NCBI RefSeq assembly: GCF_009380215.1
Contig: NZ_WHUG01000007.1
Coordinates: 124,001-188,000 of the forward strand
Reading direction: 5' to 3'
DNA: 64,000 bases
Source of the DNA: Rugamonas aquatica
GTDB taxonomy: Bacteria > Pseudomonadota > Gammaproteobacteria > Burkholderiales > Burkholderiaceae_D
Shown here: positions 52,001-62,150 of the stretch, piece after piece
Numbering within the stretch: the first letter of the stretch is position 1
Layout: each line of letters opens with the position of its first letter
The notes under the pieces: generated by a model
Told to the model about the DNA's origin: nothing
Seen by the model: only the letters and a program-made list of their open reading frames with translations
Databases searched by the model: none
Translations under genes and position numbers: made by a program

Positions 52001-53296
52001 GGCACCGCCGCAGGTTCCGGTGGCGCTGCGCGACACGTCTGTGAGTTTTTTCTCTCCCGAGATCGTGGCGAAGGTGTAGGTAGTAGGCTGACCCAGCGCA
52101 TTCGTGACGAGGGTCGTATTGGCGCCATATGTGAATGTGTCGCTTTGCTCGCCTCCGGCCAGGCTGCTTTGCTGGACGCGTTTATCAGCGTAGTAGGCGT
52201 AGGTGCTGTAGCGCGCGCCATTGATCGAAATACCTGTCAGTAGCGTCGGATCGGCATTCTCATAATGGTAGGTGCGCAGGTCCGCAGTCTGGCCCGCGAT
52301 GGTCGGCGAGGTGACGCTGGTCAGCATGCCTCCGGCATTGTAGCCGTAAGTCCAGATGTTGCCGGAGGCATCCTTGACGGTGCTCACGCGGCTGTTCGTC
52401 CCCCAACCCAGCTCGATAAACTTCCCGGCTGTATTGGTGATGCGGCTGACGCGCCCGGTCAAATAGGTGTAGTACACGCCGACGCCAATATCGTCGCTGA
52501 TGCTTTGGATGCGGCCGCTGTCGTCGTAATAGTAGGTGACGTGATTCTTTTCCAGTGTCCACCCGCTACCCGGCGTGTACAGCAAGGTCCCGGTGGATGC
52601 GGCGCCGCCGGAACTATAGGTGTAACTGTCGCCCGCCGCCAACGGCGCCAATTTGACGCCATTGGCGGCAGCGAACTTCCTCATCAATTCACTGCGCGCG
52701 CGCAGGGCTGAGTTGCTGGTGAGGGAGCTGATCTGGCCGTTGAATTTATGGGTGAATTTAGTGCCGTCGGTATCGGTGACGGTGGCCTTCTGTGGAATAC
52801 AGGCGCCGTCAGGAGTGATCGTGCAGCCGGCCGTGGTAAAGACGATGCGCGGAATATCCAGATTGGAGAGCCAATTCGGCCCGAACAACGAACCGGTTGC
52901 TTGCTTGCTGCGATAGGTCCGGGAGACTCCCAGGCCGTACTCGCCACCAGCCGAGAAATCCACCTCGTCTTTATATTTTTCTCCGGTGCTGAGAATGACG
53001 GGGTTCTCGGTTTTGGGACAGGTCTTCGAGTCATCCGTTGCCGCAGGATCGACAGTATTGGCTGCTGCGGGACCGGCATCCGCCGGCCCTGTTCCTGCTG
53101 AAGAACTACCCTTGGCAATGCCGCTCGAACTGGAAAAATTGCCCCGCCCACTGACGTCATCGCCACCCCAAAAAGGTCGCAGCTTCTTGTGTGGGATCTC
53201 CACTGATTGGATGTCTGGATCGTCCGCAAATGCAGGAGGGGCAACGAGTGATAGTAGAAACACCGCTTTGAATGCTACCGATATCCGCGAATTCAT
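49037..53296 (-). CDS. Full-length Rhs polymorphic toxin with Sec signal peptide and permuted papain-like tip
   Basis: 1419 aa from ATG 53296, which has GGAGG 7 bases upstream and starts a signal peptide (MNSRISVAFKAVFLLSLVAPPAFA); a longer frame to 53359 is rejected. Residues about 85-200 form the DUF6531-like entry domain (NPVILSTGEKYKDEVDFSAG). YD repeats fill the middle. The core ends with RYLQSDPIGLDGGINTYAYV and DPSGLA at about residue 1278. The final 141 residues are the toxin: His about 1294 (PFGHIALAT) and Cys about 1363 (INNNCSTSVGKAM), a His-before-Cys order typical of circularly permuted papain-like/NlpC-P60 hydrolases. No PAAR, VgrG or T6SS gene is nearby. Confidence 0.88.
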   Translation of the reverse strand: MNSRISVAFKAVFLLSLVAPPAFADDPDIQSVEIPHKKLRPFWGGDDVSGRGNFSSSSGIAKGSSSAGTGPADAGPAAANTVDPAATDDSKTCPKTENPVILSTGEKYKDEVDFSAGGEYGLGVSRTYRSKQATGSLFGPNWLSNLDIPRIVFTTAGCTITPDGACIPQKATVTDTDGTKFTHKFNGQISSLTSNSALRARSELMRKFAAANGVKLAPLAAGDSYTYSSGGAASTGTLLYTPGSGWTLEKNHVTYYYDDSGRIQSISDDIGVGVYYTYLTGRVSRITNTAGKFIELGWGTNSRVSTVKDASGNIWTYGYNAGGMLTSVTSPTIAGQTADLRTYHYENADPTLLTGISINGARYSTYAYYADKRVQQSSLAGGEQSDTFTYGANTTLVTNALGQPTTYTFATISGEKKLTDVSRSATGTCGGANAKNVYLPNGYPDYSLDWKGNRTQYSIDAAGRILSVTTAAGTADALTRTNVWNDSQIDHIDYAGTSGVAYYRISYTYYTSGYPTGRVASVTEDDLKTGKQRKTNYGYSFNSSGTIASRTYTEILANGVTGTTTVTYDAFGNMATLTNALNQQESWTGYNGLGLPGSHIDINGVQTNYAYAPNGNLTSITQMLPTGARVTTLAYNNNKQVTDITYADGRVQRYRYNAATRLEKVGDALSKFELTSIDVANNTVKVSSERATPGSGATPAATVSGEFSNSMVRDSLGRSYRRLGNSGQRVDYRYDGNGNLESVTDVQSHVTRYEYDSQNRLLKQTAPDLGVTEYSYDDNGMLEWVKDPRGHTTSYARNGFGDVTTQVSPDSGTTTYDYDSAGLLYSESKANGKVLVYGWDKLGRLLSRSSGGVSEIYTYDSGAYGKGHLTSVSDATGSTSFAYNAAAQLTGKVSNINGANYTLGWGYDAAGRLSTMTYPGGFSLGYDYDAYGRLSRIRSSLSGTWSVLADTFLYQAANGARYAWRFGNGLPRSVTLDTDGRIAQMTSSAVHNVTLGYNNVDLIQTLTDAVNTPMTQTLGYDAADRLGSTNRSTDAQAFSWDTVGNRTGQTRQGIGYSYTINPLNNQLSAWSGNGKARSLYYDQAGNLGSESRNDGSRTYEYDTFNRLSKVYVNGAVVGDYRNNAFNQRAYKIAGGATASIYGPSGELLAESGASNTNYVWVGGELLGIVRGGTFYASHNDHLGRPEVLTNATGGIVWRAANAAFDRAVTSDTIGGLNIAFPGQYVDSESGLWYNWNRYYDPTVGRYLQSDPIGLDGGINTYAYVGGNPLSKMDPSGLASAIILSGGISSNPFGHIALATSGSGVYSFGTVHPYGSSMDKYLASQVAERMVQIVLLNTTPAQEASLRESMVQPKGKYGAINNNCSTSVGKAMNAAGLSSSDPSTLPGFTFYDALSLPGAQYIYIPQGGAIPANLGTFNPN
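49569..50173 (-). repeat. Rhs core repeat, copy R3 (inside the full-length gene)
   Basis: The intact copy of the terminal core segment, repeated at 47549-48131 and partly at 44939-45213. Homologous exchange between these copies would swap the toxin tip and immunity gene. Confidence 0.88.
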
Positions 53297-53605
53297 CCAA
53301 TCCTCCAGAGTGGCTATTATGATGACGGTCTGGTTGCAGTCGTTGCAACAGCAACTCATTTGGACTGTAAGGTATTGTTACTTTGTTTTCAATTAAATAA
53401 TTATAAATTTAGTTACGTTGTTAAAAATTACAATTGAATAGAATGCTTGCCAATAAAATGATGTAGCAATCCCCACATCGCGTATGGGGACCATTTCCGT
53501 GGTCAGCGGCGTTCCACTGCGCACTTGGCTACCATGGCCGGCGCGCCTATGCATCCAGGCGCGAACAGCAACTCCGTCCGACGTCGCGGTGGTGTTGTTG
53601 CCAAC
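53297..53605. other. AT-rich upstream region of the rhs gene
   Basis: The 309 bp are strongly AT-rich around 53360-53460, unlike the flanking genes, and must contain the rhs promoter. No clear hexamer pair, coding frame or repeat was recognised. It forms the right-hand edge of the low-GC Rhs region. Confidence 0.45.
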
Positions 53606-53983
53606 CTAATCCACCAGCGCGCCCATCGCCATGGCAGCCAACAGGCCAAGCGCAGCGATCAGTCCATACGCGATCAGCGACAGCATGGCGGCGCCTTTGC
53701 TGCCCAGCAGTTCACCGCCGGCGTCACGAGCACGTGGCGCCAGGTACCACGCGCCGATGCCGACCTGGATCACCATGCCTGCGGCGATCGACACCAGTAG
53801 TGGAATCGCATTGCCGGACAAACGATTCAGCAGCGTGCCGGCGCCCAGCACCATCAGCAGTATCAGGCTGAAGATGCAAGCGTCGCGCCAACTCAGTAGC
53901 GCGCGCTTGTACAGGAACGCCGCCAGCTTCACGAGACTCGTGTACAGCGCAATCGACAGCAACAGCGGAAAAATAGAACTCAT
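53606..53983 (-). CDS. Small integral membrane protein, unknown function
   Basis: 125 aa with four hydrophobic helices (LLLSIALYTSLVKLAAFL; ACIFSLILLMVLGAGTLL; IPLLVSIAAGMVIQVGIGAWYL; AAMLSLIAYGLIAALGLLAAMAMG). It is preceded by the pyruvate dehydrogenase terminator and so is transcribed separately or by read-through. No family recognised; it is probably part of the core genome rather than the Rhs island given its base composition. Confidence 0.65.
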   Translation of the reverse strand: MSSIFPLLLSIALYTSLVKLAAFLYKRALLSWRDACIFSLILLMVLGAGTLLNRLSGNAIPLLVSIAAGMVIQVGIGAWYLAPRARDAGGELLGSKGAAMLSLIAYGLIAALGLLAAMAMGALVD

Positions 53984-54000
53984 CTCATAACCCCAGATAT

Positions 54001-54027
54001 AAAAAAACCGGGAACAAGTCCCGGTTT
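54001..54027 (-). terminator. Rho-independent terminator of the pyruvate dehydrogenase operon
   Basis: On the minus strand AAACCGGGACTTGTTCCCGG is followed by seven T. The CCGGGA/TCCCGG stem lies 17 bp after the lpdA stop. Confidence 0.85.
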
Positions 54028-54043
54028 CGTGATGCTGCTTTGC

Positions 54044-55828
54044 TTAGCGCTTGCGCGGCGGAGGCAGGTCGGTGCAGACGCCTTCGTACACTTCGGCGGC
54101 CATGCCGATCGACTCGCCCAAGGTCGGGTGCGGGTGGATCGTCTTGCCGATGTCGGTGCCGTCGCAACCCATCTCGATTGCCAGCGCGATCTCGCCAATC
54201 ATGTCGCCGGCGTGCGTGCCGACGATGGTGCCGCCGATGATGCGATGCGTTTCAGCGTCGAACAGCAGCTTGGTGAAGCCCTCGGCGCGGCCATTGGCCA
54301 CGGCGCGGCCGCTCGCTGCCCAAGGGAAGTGGCCCTTCTCGACCTTGATGCCCTTGGCTTTCGCTTCGTCCTCGGTGATGCCGGCCCATGCCACTTCCGG
54401 ATCGGTGTAGGCCACCGATGGAATCACCTTCACATCGAAGTGCGACTTCTGGCCCGCAGCAGCTTCCGCCGCCACGTGGCCTTCGTGCACCGCCTTGTGC
54501 GCCAGCATAGGCTGGCCCACCAGGTCGCCGATGGCGAAGATGTTCGGCACGTTGGTGCGCATCTGGCTGTCGACCGGAATGAAGCCTCGATCGGACACGA
54601 TCACGCCTGCCTTGTCGGCGGCGATCTTCTTGCCGTTCGGGCTGCGGCCCACTGCAACCAGCACCAGATCGTAGATCTGCGGGGCTGGCGCGGCAGCGCC
54701 GGCTTCCGCCGCTTCGAAGGTGACTTTGATCCCTTCCGGCAGCGCTTCAACGCCTACCGTTTTGGTCTTGGTCATGATGTTGTCGAAGCGCTTCTCGTTG
54801 AACTTCTGCCAGACCTTGACCGCATCGCGATCAGCGCCTTGCATCAAACCGTCCATCATTTCGACCACGTCGATGCGCGCGCCGAAGGTGGAGTACACGG
54901 TAGCCATTTCCAGGCCGATGATGCCGCCGCCGATGACCAGCATGCGTTTCGGGATCTGGCGCAGTTCCAGCGCGCCGGTCGAATCGACGATGCGCGGATC
55001 TTCAGGCACGAACGGCAGCTTCACAACAGCCGAACCAGCTGCGATGATGGCCTGCTTGAACTGCACCACTTTCTTGGTGCCGTCGCCAGCCGTGACTTCG
55101 ATGTGGTTCGCGCTCAGGAACTGGCCGACGCCGGTGACGACCTGCGTCTTGCGTGCCTTGGCCATGCCGGCCAGACCGCCGGTCATGTTCTTGATGACGC
55201 CTTCCTTGTACTTGCGTACCTGGTCGATGTCGATGGTCGGCTTGGCGAAGGTGACGCCGGTGTTGGACATGTGCGAGGTTTCGTCGATCACGGATGCCAC
55301 GTGCAGCAGCGCTTTCGACGGAATGCAACCTACGTTCAGGCACACGCCGCCCAGCGTTTCGTAACGCTCGACGATCACGGTGTTCAGGCCCAGGTCCGCA
55401 GCGCGGAACGCGGCGGAGTAACCGCCAGGACCGCCGCCCAGTACCATCATGTCGCAGTCGATGTCGACCTGGCCGGCATAGCTGCTACCGGCTGGTGCGG
55501 CGATCGGTGCGGCTGGTGCAGGCGCTGCGGCCGCAGCTGGAGCTGCCGCAGCAGGCGCCGGCGCGGCGGCAGGAGCCGCAGCAGCCGCGCCAGCGGAAGC
55601 TTCAACCACCAGCATCAGCGAGCCTTCCTTGACCTTGTCGCCAACCTTGATCTTCACTTCCTTCACCACACCTGCGTGCGACGAAGGAACTTCCATGCTG
55701 GCCTTGTCCGATTCAACGGTGATCAGCGACTGATCGACCTTGATCGTATCGCCAACCTTGACCATCACCTCGATCACTTCAACTTCTGCGAAGTCGCCGA
55801 TGTTCGGCACTTTCACTTCTGTGCTCAT
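54044..55828 (-). CDS. lpdA: Dihydrolipoyl dehydrogenase (E3) with N-terminal lipoyl domain
   Basis: 594 aa, about 120 longer than a plain E3 because a lipoyl domain (residues 1-78, lysine 42 in VESDKASMEV) and an Ala/Pro-rich linker precede the flavoprotein. The FAD site GGGPGGYSAA begins at 131, the redox pair is Cys163/Cys168 (GGVCLNVGCIPSK), and the C-terminal dimer domain has HPHPTLGES supplying the catalytic His-Glu. It reoxidises dihydrolipoamide of E2 with NAD+. Lipoyl-E3 fusions of this kind are normal in Burkholderiales and Neisseria. It is the last gene of the operon, 9 bp after aceF. Confidence 0.96.
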   Translation of the reverse strand: MSTEVKVPNIGDFAEVEVIEVMVKVGDTIKVDQSLITVESDKASMEVPSSHAGVVKEVKIKVGDKVKEGSLMLVVEASAGAAAAAPAAAPAPAAAAPAAAAAPAPAAPIAAPAGSSYAGQVDIDCDMMVLGGGPGGYSAAFRAADLGLNTVIVERYETLGGVCLNVGCIPSKALLHVASVIDETSHMSNTGVTFAKPTIDIDQVRKYKEGVIKNMTGGLAGMAKARKTQVVTGVGQFLSANHIEVTAGDGTKKVVQFKQAIIAAGSAVVKLPFVPEDPRIVDSTGALELRQIPKRMLVIGGGIIGLEMATVYSTFGARIDVVEMMDGLMQGADRDAVKVWQKFNEKRFDNIMTKTKTVGVEALPEGIKVTFEAAEAGAAAPAPQIYDLVLVAVGRSPNGKKIAADKAGVIVSDRGFIPVDSQMRTNVPNIFAIGDLVGQPMLAHKAVHEGHVAAEAAAGQKSHFDVKVIPSVAYTDPEVAWAGITEDEAKAKGIKVEKGHFPWAASGRAVANGRAEGFTKLLFDAETHRIIGGTIVGTHAGDMIGEIALAIEMGCDGTDIGKTIHPHPTLGESIGMAAEVYEGVCTDLPPPRKR

Positions 55829-55837
55829 AGTCGCTCC

Positions 55838-57499
55838 TTACAGCAGAATTTTGCGCATGTCGCCGAGCACTTCGCTCAGGTACACGGAGAAGCGAGCACC
55901 CATCGCGCCGTCGACCACGCGGTGGTCGTAGGACAGCGAGGTACCCATCATCAGGCGAGGCTGGAATGCCTTGCCGTCCCACACCGGCTTGATCGATGCC
56001 TTGGACAGGCCAAGGATCGCCACTTCCGGCGCGTTGACGATAGGAGTGAAGTGCGTGCCGCCGATGCCGCCCAGCGACGAGATGGTGAAGCTGGCGCCTT
56101 GCATATCGGTCGGCTTCAGCTTGCCTTCGCGCGCTTGCAGCGACAGCTCGGTCATTTCGCGGGCGATCTGCGAGACCGATTTCTGGTCGGCGTTTTTGAT
56201 CACTGGCACAACCAGGCCGTTCGGCGTGTCGGCCGCGAAGCCGATGTTGTAGTACTGCTTGAGGATCAGGTTTTCACCCTTCTCATCCAGCGACGCGTTA
56301 AACGCCGGGAATTTCTTCAGCGCGGCGACCGATGCCTTGATGACGAAGGCCAGCATGGTCAGCTTGGCCGCGTCCTTGTTCTTGGCGTTGGCGTTGTTGG
56401 TCTCGACGCGGAACGCTTCCAGCTCGGTGATGTCGGCATCGTCGAACTGCGTGACGTGCGGGATCATGACCCAGTTGCGGTGCAGGTTAGGACCAGAGAT
56501 TTTCTTGATGCGCGACAGCGGCAGCAGTTCGGTCGGGCCGAATTTGCTGAAGTCGATCACCGGCCATGGCAGCACGCTAATGCCGCCGTTGCCGCCTGCT
56601 GGCGACGATGCGCCCGCAGGTGCAGCGGTGGTACCAGCCATCACGCCCTTGACGTAGTTCTGCACGTCCAGCTGGGTGATGCGGCCTTTAGGACCGGAGC
56701 CAGGCACCTTGAGCAGATCCACGCCCAGTTCGCGGGCGAACTTGCGGATCGACGGCGATGCGTGCGCCAGCTTGCCGGTTTGGACCGAGCCTTGCGATGC
56801 GGCTGGTGCGGCAGCGGCGGCGGCAGGCGCCGGCGAAGGCGCGGCAACAGCTGCTGCTGGAGCGGCTGCGGCAGCAGGCGCAGCAGCGGCAGGAGCCGGA
56901 GCAGCGGCGCCACCGGTGGCTTCAACCACCAGCACGACGGAGCCCATCGCAACCTTGTCGCCAACCTTTATCTTCACTTCCTTCACCACACCTGCGTGCG
57001 ACGAAGGGATTTCCATGCTGGCCTTGTCCGATTCAACGGTCAGCAGCGATTGATCGACCTTGATCGTATCGCCAACCTTGACCATCACTTCGATGACTTC
57101 AACTTCCTTGAAGTCGCCGATGTCCGGCACTTTGACTTCGACCGGGCCGGCCGAAACGGCGGCAGCCGGTGCAGGTGCTGGCGCGGCAGCAGCGGCAGGC
57201 GCCGGTGCTGGAGCCGCAGCGGCTGGTGCAGGTGCGGCAGCGGCAGGAGCTGCGCCAGCGCCATCAGCTTCCAACAACAGCAGCAGCGAACCCATAGCCA
57301 CCTTGTCGCCGACCTTGACCTTGATTTCCTTGACCACGCCAGCGGCGGACGAAGGAATCTCCATGCTGGCCTTGTCCGATTCAACGGTAATCAGCGACTG
57401 GTCCACCTTGATGGTGTCGCCGACTTTGATCATCAACTCGATGATTTCAACTTCCTTGAAATCACCGATATCCGGGACTTTAACTTCCACAATGCTCAT
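55838..57499 (-). CDS. aceF: Dihydrolipoyllysine acetyltransferase (E2) of pyruvate dehydrogenase
   Basis: 553 aa. Two lipoyl domains (about 1-75 with lysine 43 in VESDKASMEI, and about 118-192) joined by long Ala/Pro linkers, a peripheral-subunit-binding domain (HASPSIRKFARELGVDLLKV, GPKGRI), and the catalytic domain with SYDHRVVDGAMGARF near the end. It forms the core of the complex and moves acetyl groups from E1 to CoA. The linkers make the DNA highly repetitive (GCAGCNCCNG-type), which accounts for the long open frames on the other strand. It lies 19 bp after aceE. Confidence 0.96.
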   Translation of the reverse strand: MSIVEVKVPDIGDFKEVEIIELMIKVGDTIKVDQSLITVESDKASMEIPSSAAGVVKEIKVKVGDKVAMGSLLLLLEADGAGAAPAAAAPAPAAAAPAPAPAAAAAPAPAPAAAVSAGPVEVKVPDIGDFKEVEVIEVMVKVGDTIKVDQSLLTVESDKASMEIPSSHAGVVKEVKIKVGDKVAMGSVVLVVEATGGAAAPAPAAAAPAAAAAPAAAVAAPSPAPAAAAAAPAASQGSVQTGKLAHASPSIRKFARELGVDLLKVPGSGPKGRITQLDVQNYVKGVMAGTTAAPAGASSPAGGNGGISVLPWPVIDFSKFGPTELLPLSRIKKISGPNLHRNWVMIPHVTQFDDADITELEAFRVETNNANAKNKDAAKLTMLAFVIKASVAALKKFPAFNASLDEKGENLILKQYYNIGFAADTPNGLVVPVIKNADQKSVSQIAREMTELSLQAREGKLKPTDMQGASFTISSLGGIGGTHFTPIVNAPEVAILGLSKASIKPVWDGKAFQPRLMMGTSLSYDHRVVDGAMGARFSVYLSEVLGDMRKILL

Positions 57500-57518
57500 A
57501 GCGTCTGCTCCGTTCTAA

Positions 57519-60209
<2,691 letters not shown>

Positions 60210-60380
60210 GTATTAAGTCTCCTGAGTTTGAGTGCTGAACTAACGCTGATTATTTACCAATACTTCGATGCCGTGTTCGATTCTAACAGTACTTTCGCCG
60301 CTTTTCAAATTACGACACGTGATTTCATAATGCGAAATAACAATGCGGGATACATGTGAAAACATTACATTTGTTTCATT

Positions 60381-60409
60381 GACAACAAGAAATGTCGCGC
60401 TCATACTTG
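60381..60409 (+). promoter_or_regulatory. Sigma-70 promoter of the PEP-CTERM gene
   Basis: TTGACA (60381-60386), a 17-base spacer, then CATACT (60404-60409). The -35 box is perfect. It lies 35 bases before the ATG at 60444. Confidence 0.7.
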
Positions 60410-60443
60410 GCATTTAATCATCTATCTTTGAAAAGGTTTTATC

Positions 60444-61064
60444 ATGTCGATATTACGTTTGTGGCGCTACGCGCTGATGCTGGTCATTTCCTGCCTGAGC
60501 CTGAACGCCATGGCGGCACCGCAACTGGTGACCAGCGGCTCCGGTGACACGCTCACGCTGATGGGTGTGCGAAATATCATGGTGAATGACGTCGCGTATA
60601 ACGTTTCATTTGCCCACGGCGACTGCTGGGACTTCCGCGGCCAGGACTGCAGCACGCTCAATAACATGCCTTTTGCCAGGAACGAAAGTCTGATGCTCAA
60701 AGCCGAAGCCGCCCTGTCGTCCGCGGTATTTGGCTCGGGCAACCAGTTCTCCCATCAGCCTTTGCGCATTAATGGCTGCAGTGCCGCAGATGAGTGCAAC
60801 CTGGAAACCATGTTTGACAAGGCATTCAGCTGCCAATGCTACCCCGTAAATGCCTACCTAACCGTCTTCGCCGACCCGACGCGAGCGGATCAAAGCTACG
60901 CCACTGTCATCAGCCAGGGTACCTCGGGATACCCTAACTTCACCTACGCTAACTGGTCCGCCGTACCAGTGCCTGAGCCAACCAGCTGGGCGATGTATAG
61001 CATCGGCATGATCGCCTTGGGCGGTATGGCACGCCGTCGCCGCACCGGCAAGAAGACGTCGTAG
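60444..61064 (+). CDS. PEP-CTERM exported protein
   Basis: 206 aa. Signal peptide to about residue 24 (LNAMAA). A cysteine-bearing middle part (GDCWDFRGQDCS; NGCSAADECN; SCQCYP) has six to seven cysteines, suggesting disulfides. The tail VPEPTSW, hydrophobic helix, then ARRRR is a complete PEP-CTERM signal at about 177-201. It is expected to be processed by an exosortase encoded elsewhere. Function unknown. Divergent from aceE. Confidence 0.88.
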   Translation: MSILRLWRYALMLVISCLSLNAMAAPQLVTSGSGDTLTLMGVRNIMVNDVAYNVSFAHGDCWDFRGQDCSTLNNMPFARNESLMLKAEAALSSAVFGSGNQFSHQPLRINGCSAADECNLETMFDKAFSCQCYPVNAYLTVFADPTRADQSYATVISQGTSGYPNFTYANWSAVPVPEPTSWAMYSIGMIALGGMARRRRTGKKTS

Positions 61065-61203
61065 TCGCTACAGGGCGGCCCCATGCCGCCCTCCCCCTCG
61101 CAGCGCCAACGAGCAGGCACGGTGCGATTGCAGCGACGGTAGATTGGCCGATTGCCCTCACCGGGCTTTATAATCTCGCTTTTCCCTCCCCTCTGCCAAA
61201 ATC

Positions 61204-62049
61204 ATGCCTGCTCAACTGATCGACGGAATCGCCCTCTCCCAAAAACTGCGCGCGGAAATTGCTGCACGTGCTGCCGCCCTCACCGCCCAGGGCAAACAGC
61301 CCGGCCTGGCCGTCATCATCGTCGGCGACGACCCGGCCAGCCATGTGTACGTGCGCAACAAGGTCAAGGCTTGCGAGGACGCCGGCTTCTACTCCTTGAA
61401 GGATCAGTACCCTGCCGACCTGAGCGAAGCCGCGCTGCTGGAACGCATCGCCGCGCTGAACGCCGATCCGGCCATCCACGGCATCCTGGTGCAAATGCCG
61501 CTGCCTAAGCACATCGACCCGCACAAAGTCATCGAAGCGATCTCCACCAAGAAAGACGTGGACGGCTACTCGGTGCTGAGCGCCGGCGAGCTGATGGCCG
61601 GCCTGGACGGCTTCCGTCCTTGCACCCCGTACGGCTGCATGAAGCTGATCGAAAGCACCGGCGTCAACCTGCGCGGCAAGCACGCGGTCGTCATCGGCCG
61701 CAGCAACACCGTGGGCAAGCCGATGGCGCTGCTGCTCTTGCAAGCCAACGCCACCGTCACCATCTGCCATAGTGCGACGCCGGACCTGGGCCTGTACACC
61801 CGCCAGGCCGACATCGTTGTGGCCGCAACCGGCCGCCGCAATACGCTGACCGCTGATATGGTGAAGCCGGGCGCGATCGTCATCGACGTCGGCATCAACC
61901 GTGACGAAGCGGGCAAGCTGTGCGGCGACGTCGATTTCGCCGGCATCAAGGAAGTGGCATCGCACATCACGCCGGTACCAGGCGGCGTGGGTCCGATGAC
62001 CATCACCATGCTGCTGATGAACACCGTCGAAGCGGCCGAGCGCACTTAA
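61204..62049 (+). CDS. folD: Bifunctional methylenetetrahydrofolate dehydrogenase / cyclohydrolase
   Basis: 281 aa, the usual length. Catalytic Tyr49-x3-Lys53 in SHVYVRNKVKACE, then VQMPLPKHID, DVDGYSVLSAGEL, PCTPYGC and the NADP-binding GRSNTVGKPMALLL, closing with TPVPGGVGPMTI. It interconverts methylene-, methenyl- and formyl-tetrahydrofolate for purine and formyl-methionine synthesis. An interspersed palindrome follows the stop and separates it from the oligopeptidase A gene. Confidence 0.97.
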   Translation: MPAQLIDGIALSQKLRAEIAARAAALTAQGKQPGLAVIIVGDDPASHVYVRNKVKACEDAGFYSLKDQYPADLSEAALLERIAALNADPAIHGILVQMPLPKHIDPHKVIEAISTKKDVDGYSVLSAGELMAGLDGFRPCTPYGCMKLIESTGVNLRGKHAVVIGRSNTVGKPMALLLLQANATVTICHSATPDLGLYTRQADIVVAATGRRNTLTADMVKPGAIVIDVGINRDEAGKLCGDVDFAGIKEVASHITPVPGGVGPMTITMLLMNTVEAAERT

Positions 62050-62052
62050 ATG

Positions 62053-62125
62053 CCGTCGTTCCCGCGAAAGCGGGAACCCATGTTGAGCTAGCGTTCTATG
62101 GGTCCCCGCTTTCGCGGGGACGACG
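62053..62125. repeat. Interspersed palindromic repeat, copy 2
   Basis: CCGTCGTTCCCGCGAAAGCG, a GCGTTCTATGGG centre, then CCCGCTTTCGCGGGGACGAC. Same design and 5' sequence as the element at 35361-35442. Located between folD and the oligopeptidase gene. Confidence 0.85.
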
Positions 62126-62150
62126 CTGTAACGAACCTATTGGAACTACG

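Noticed and set aside
54044..55828. Extra lipoyl domain on LpdA as a novel fusion
   Set aside because: This arrangement is well known in Burkholderiales and Neisseria.
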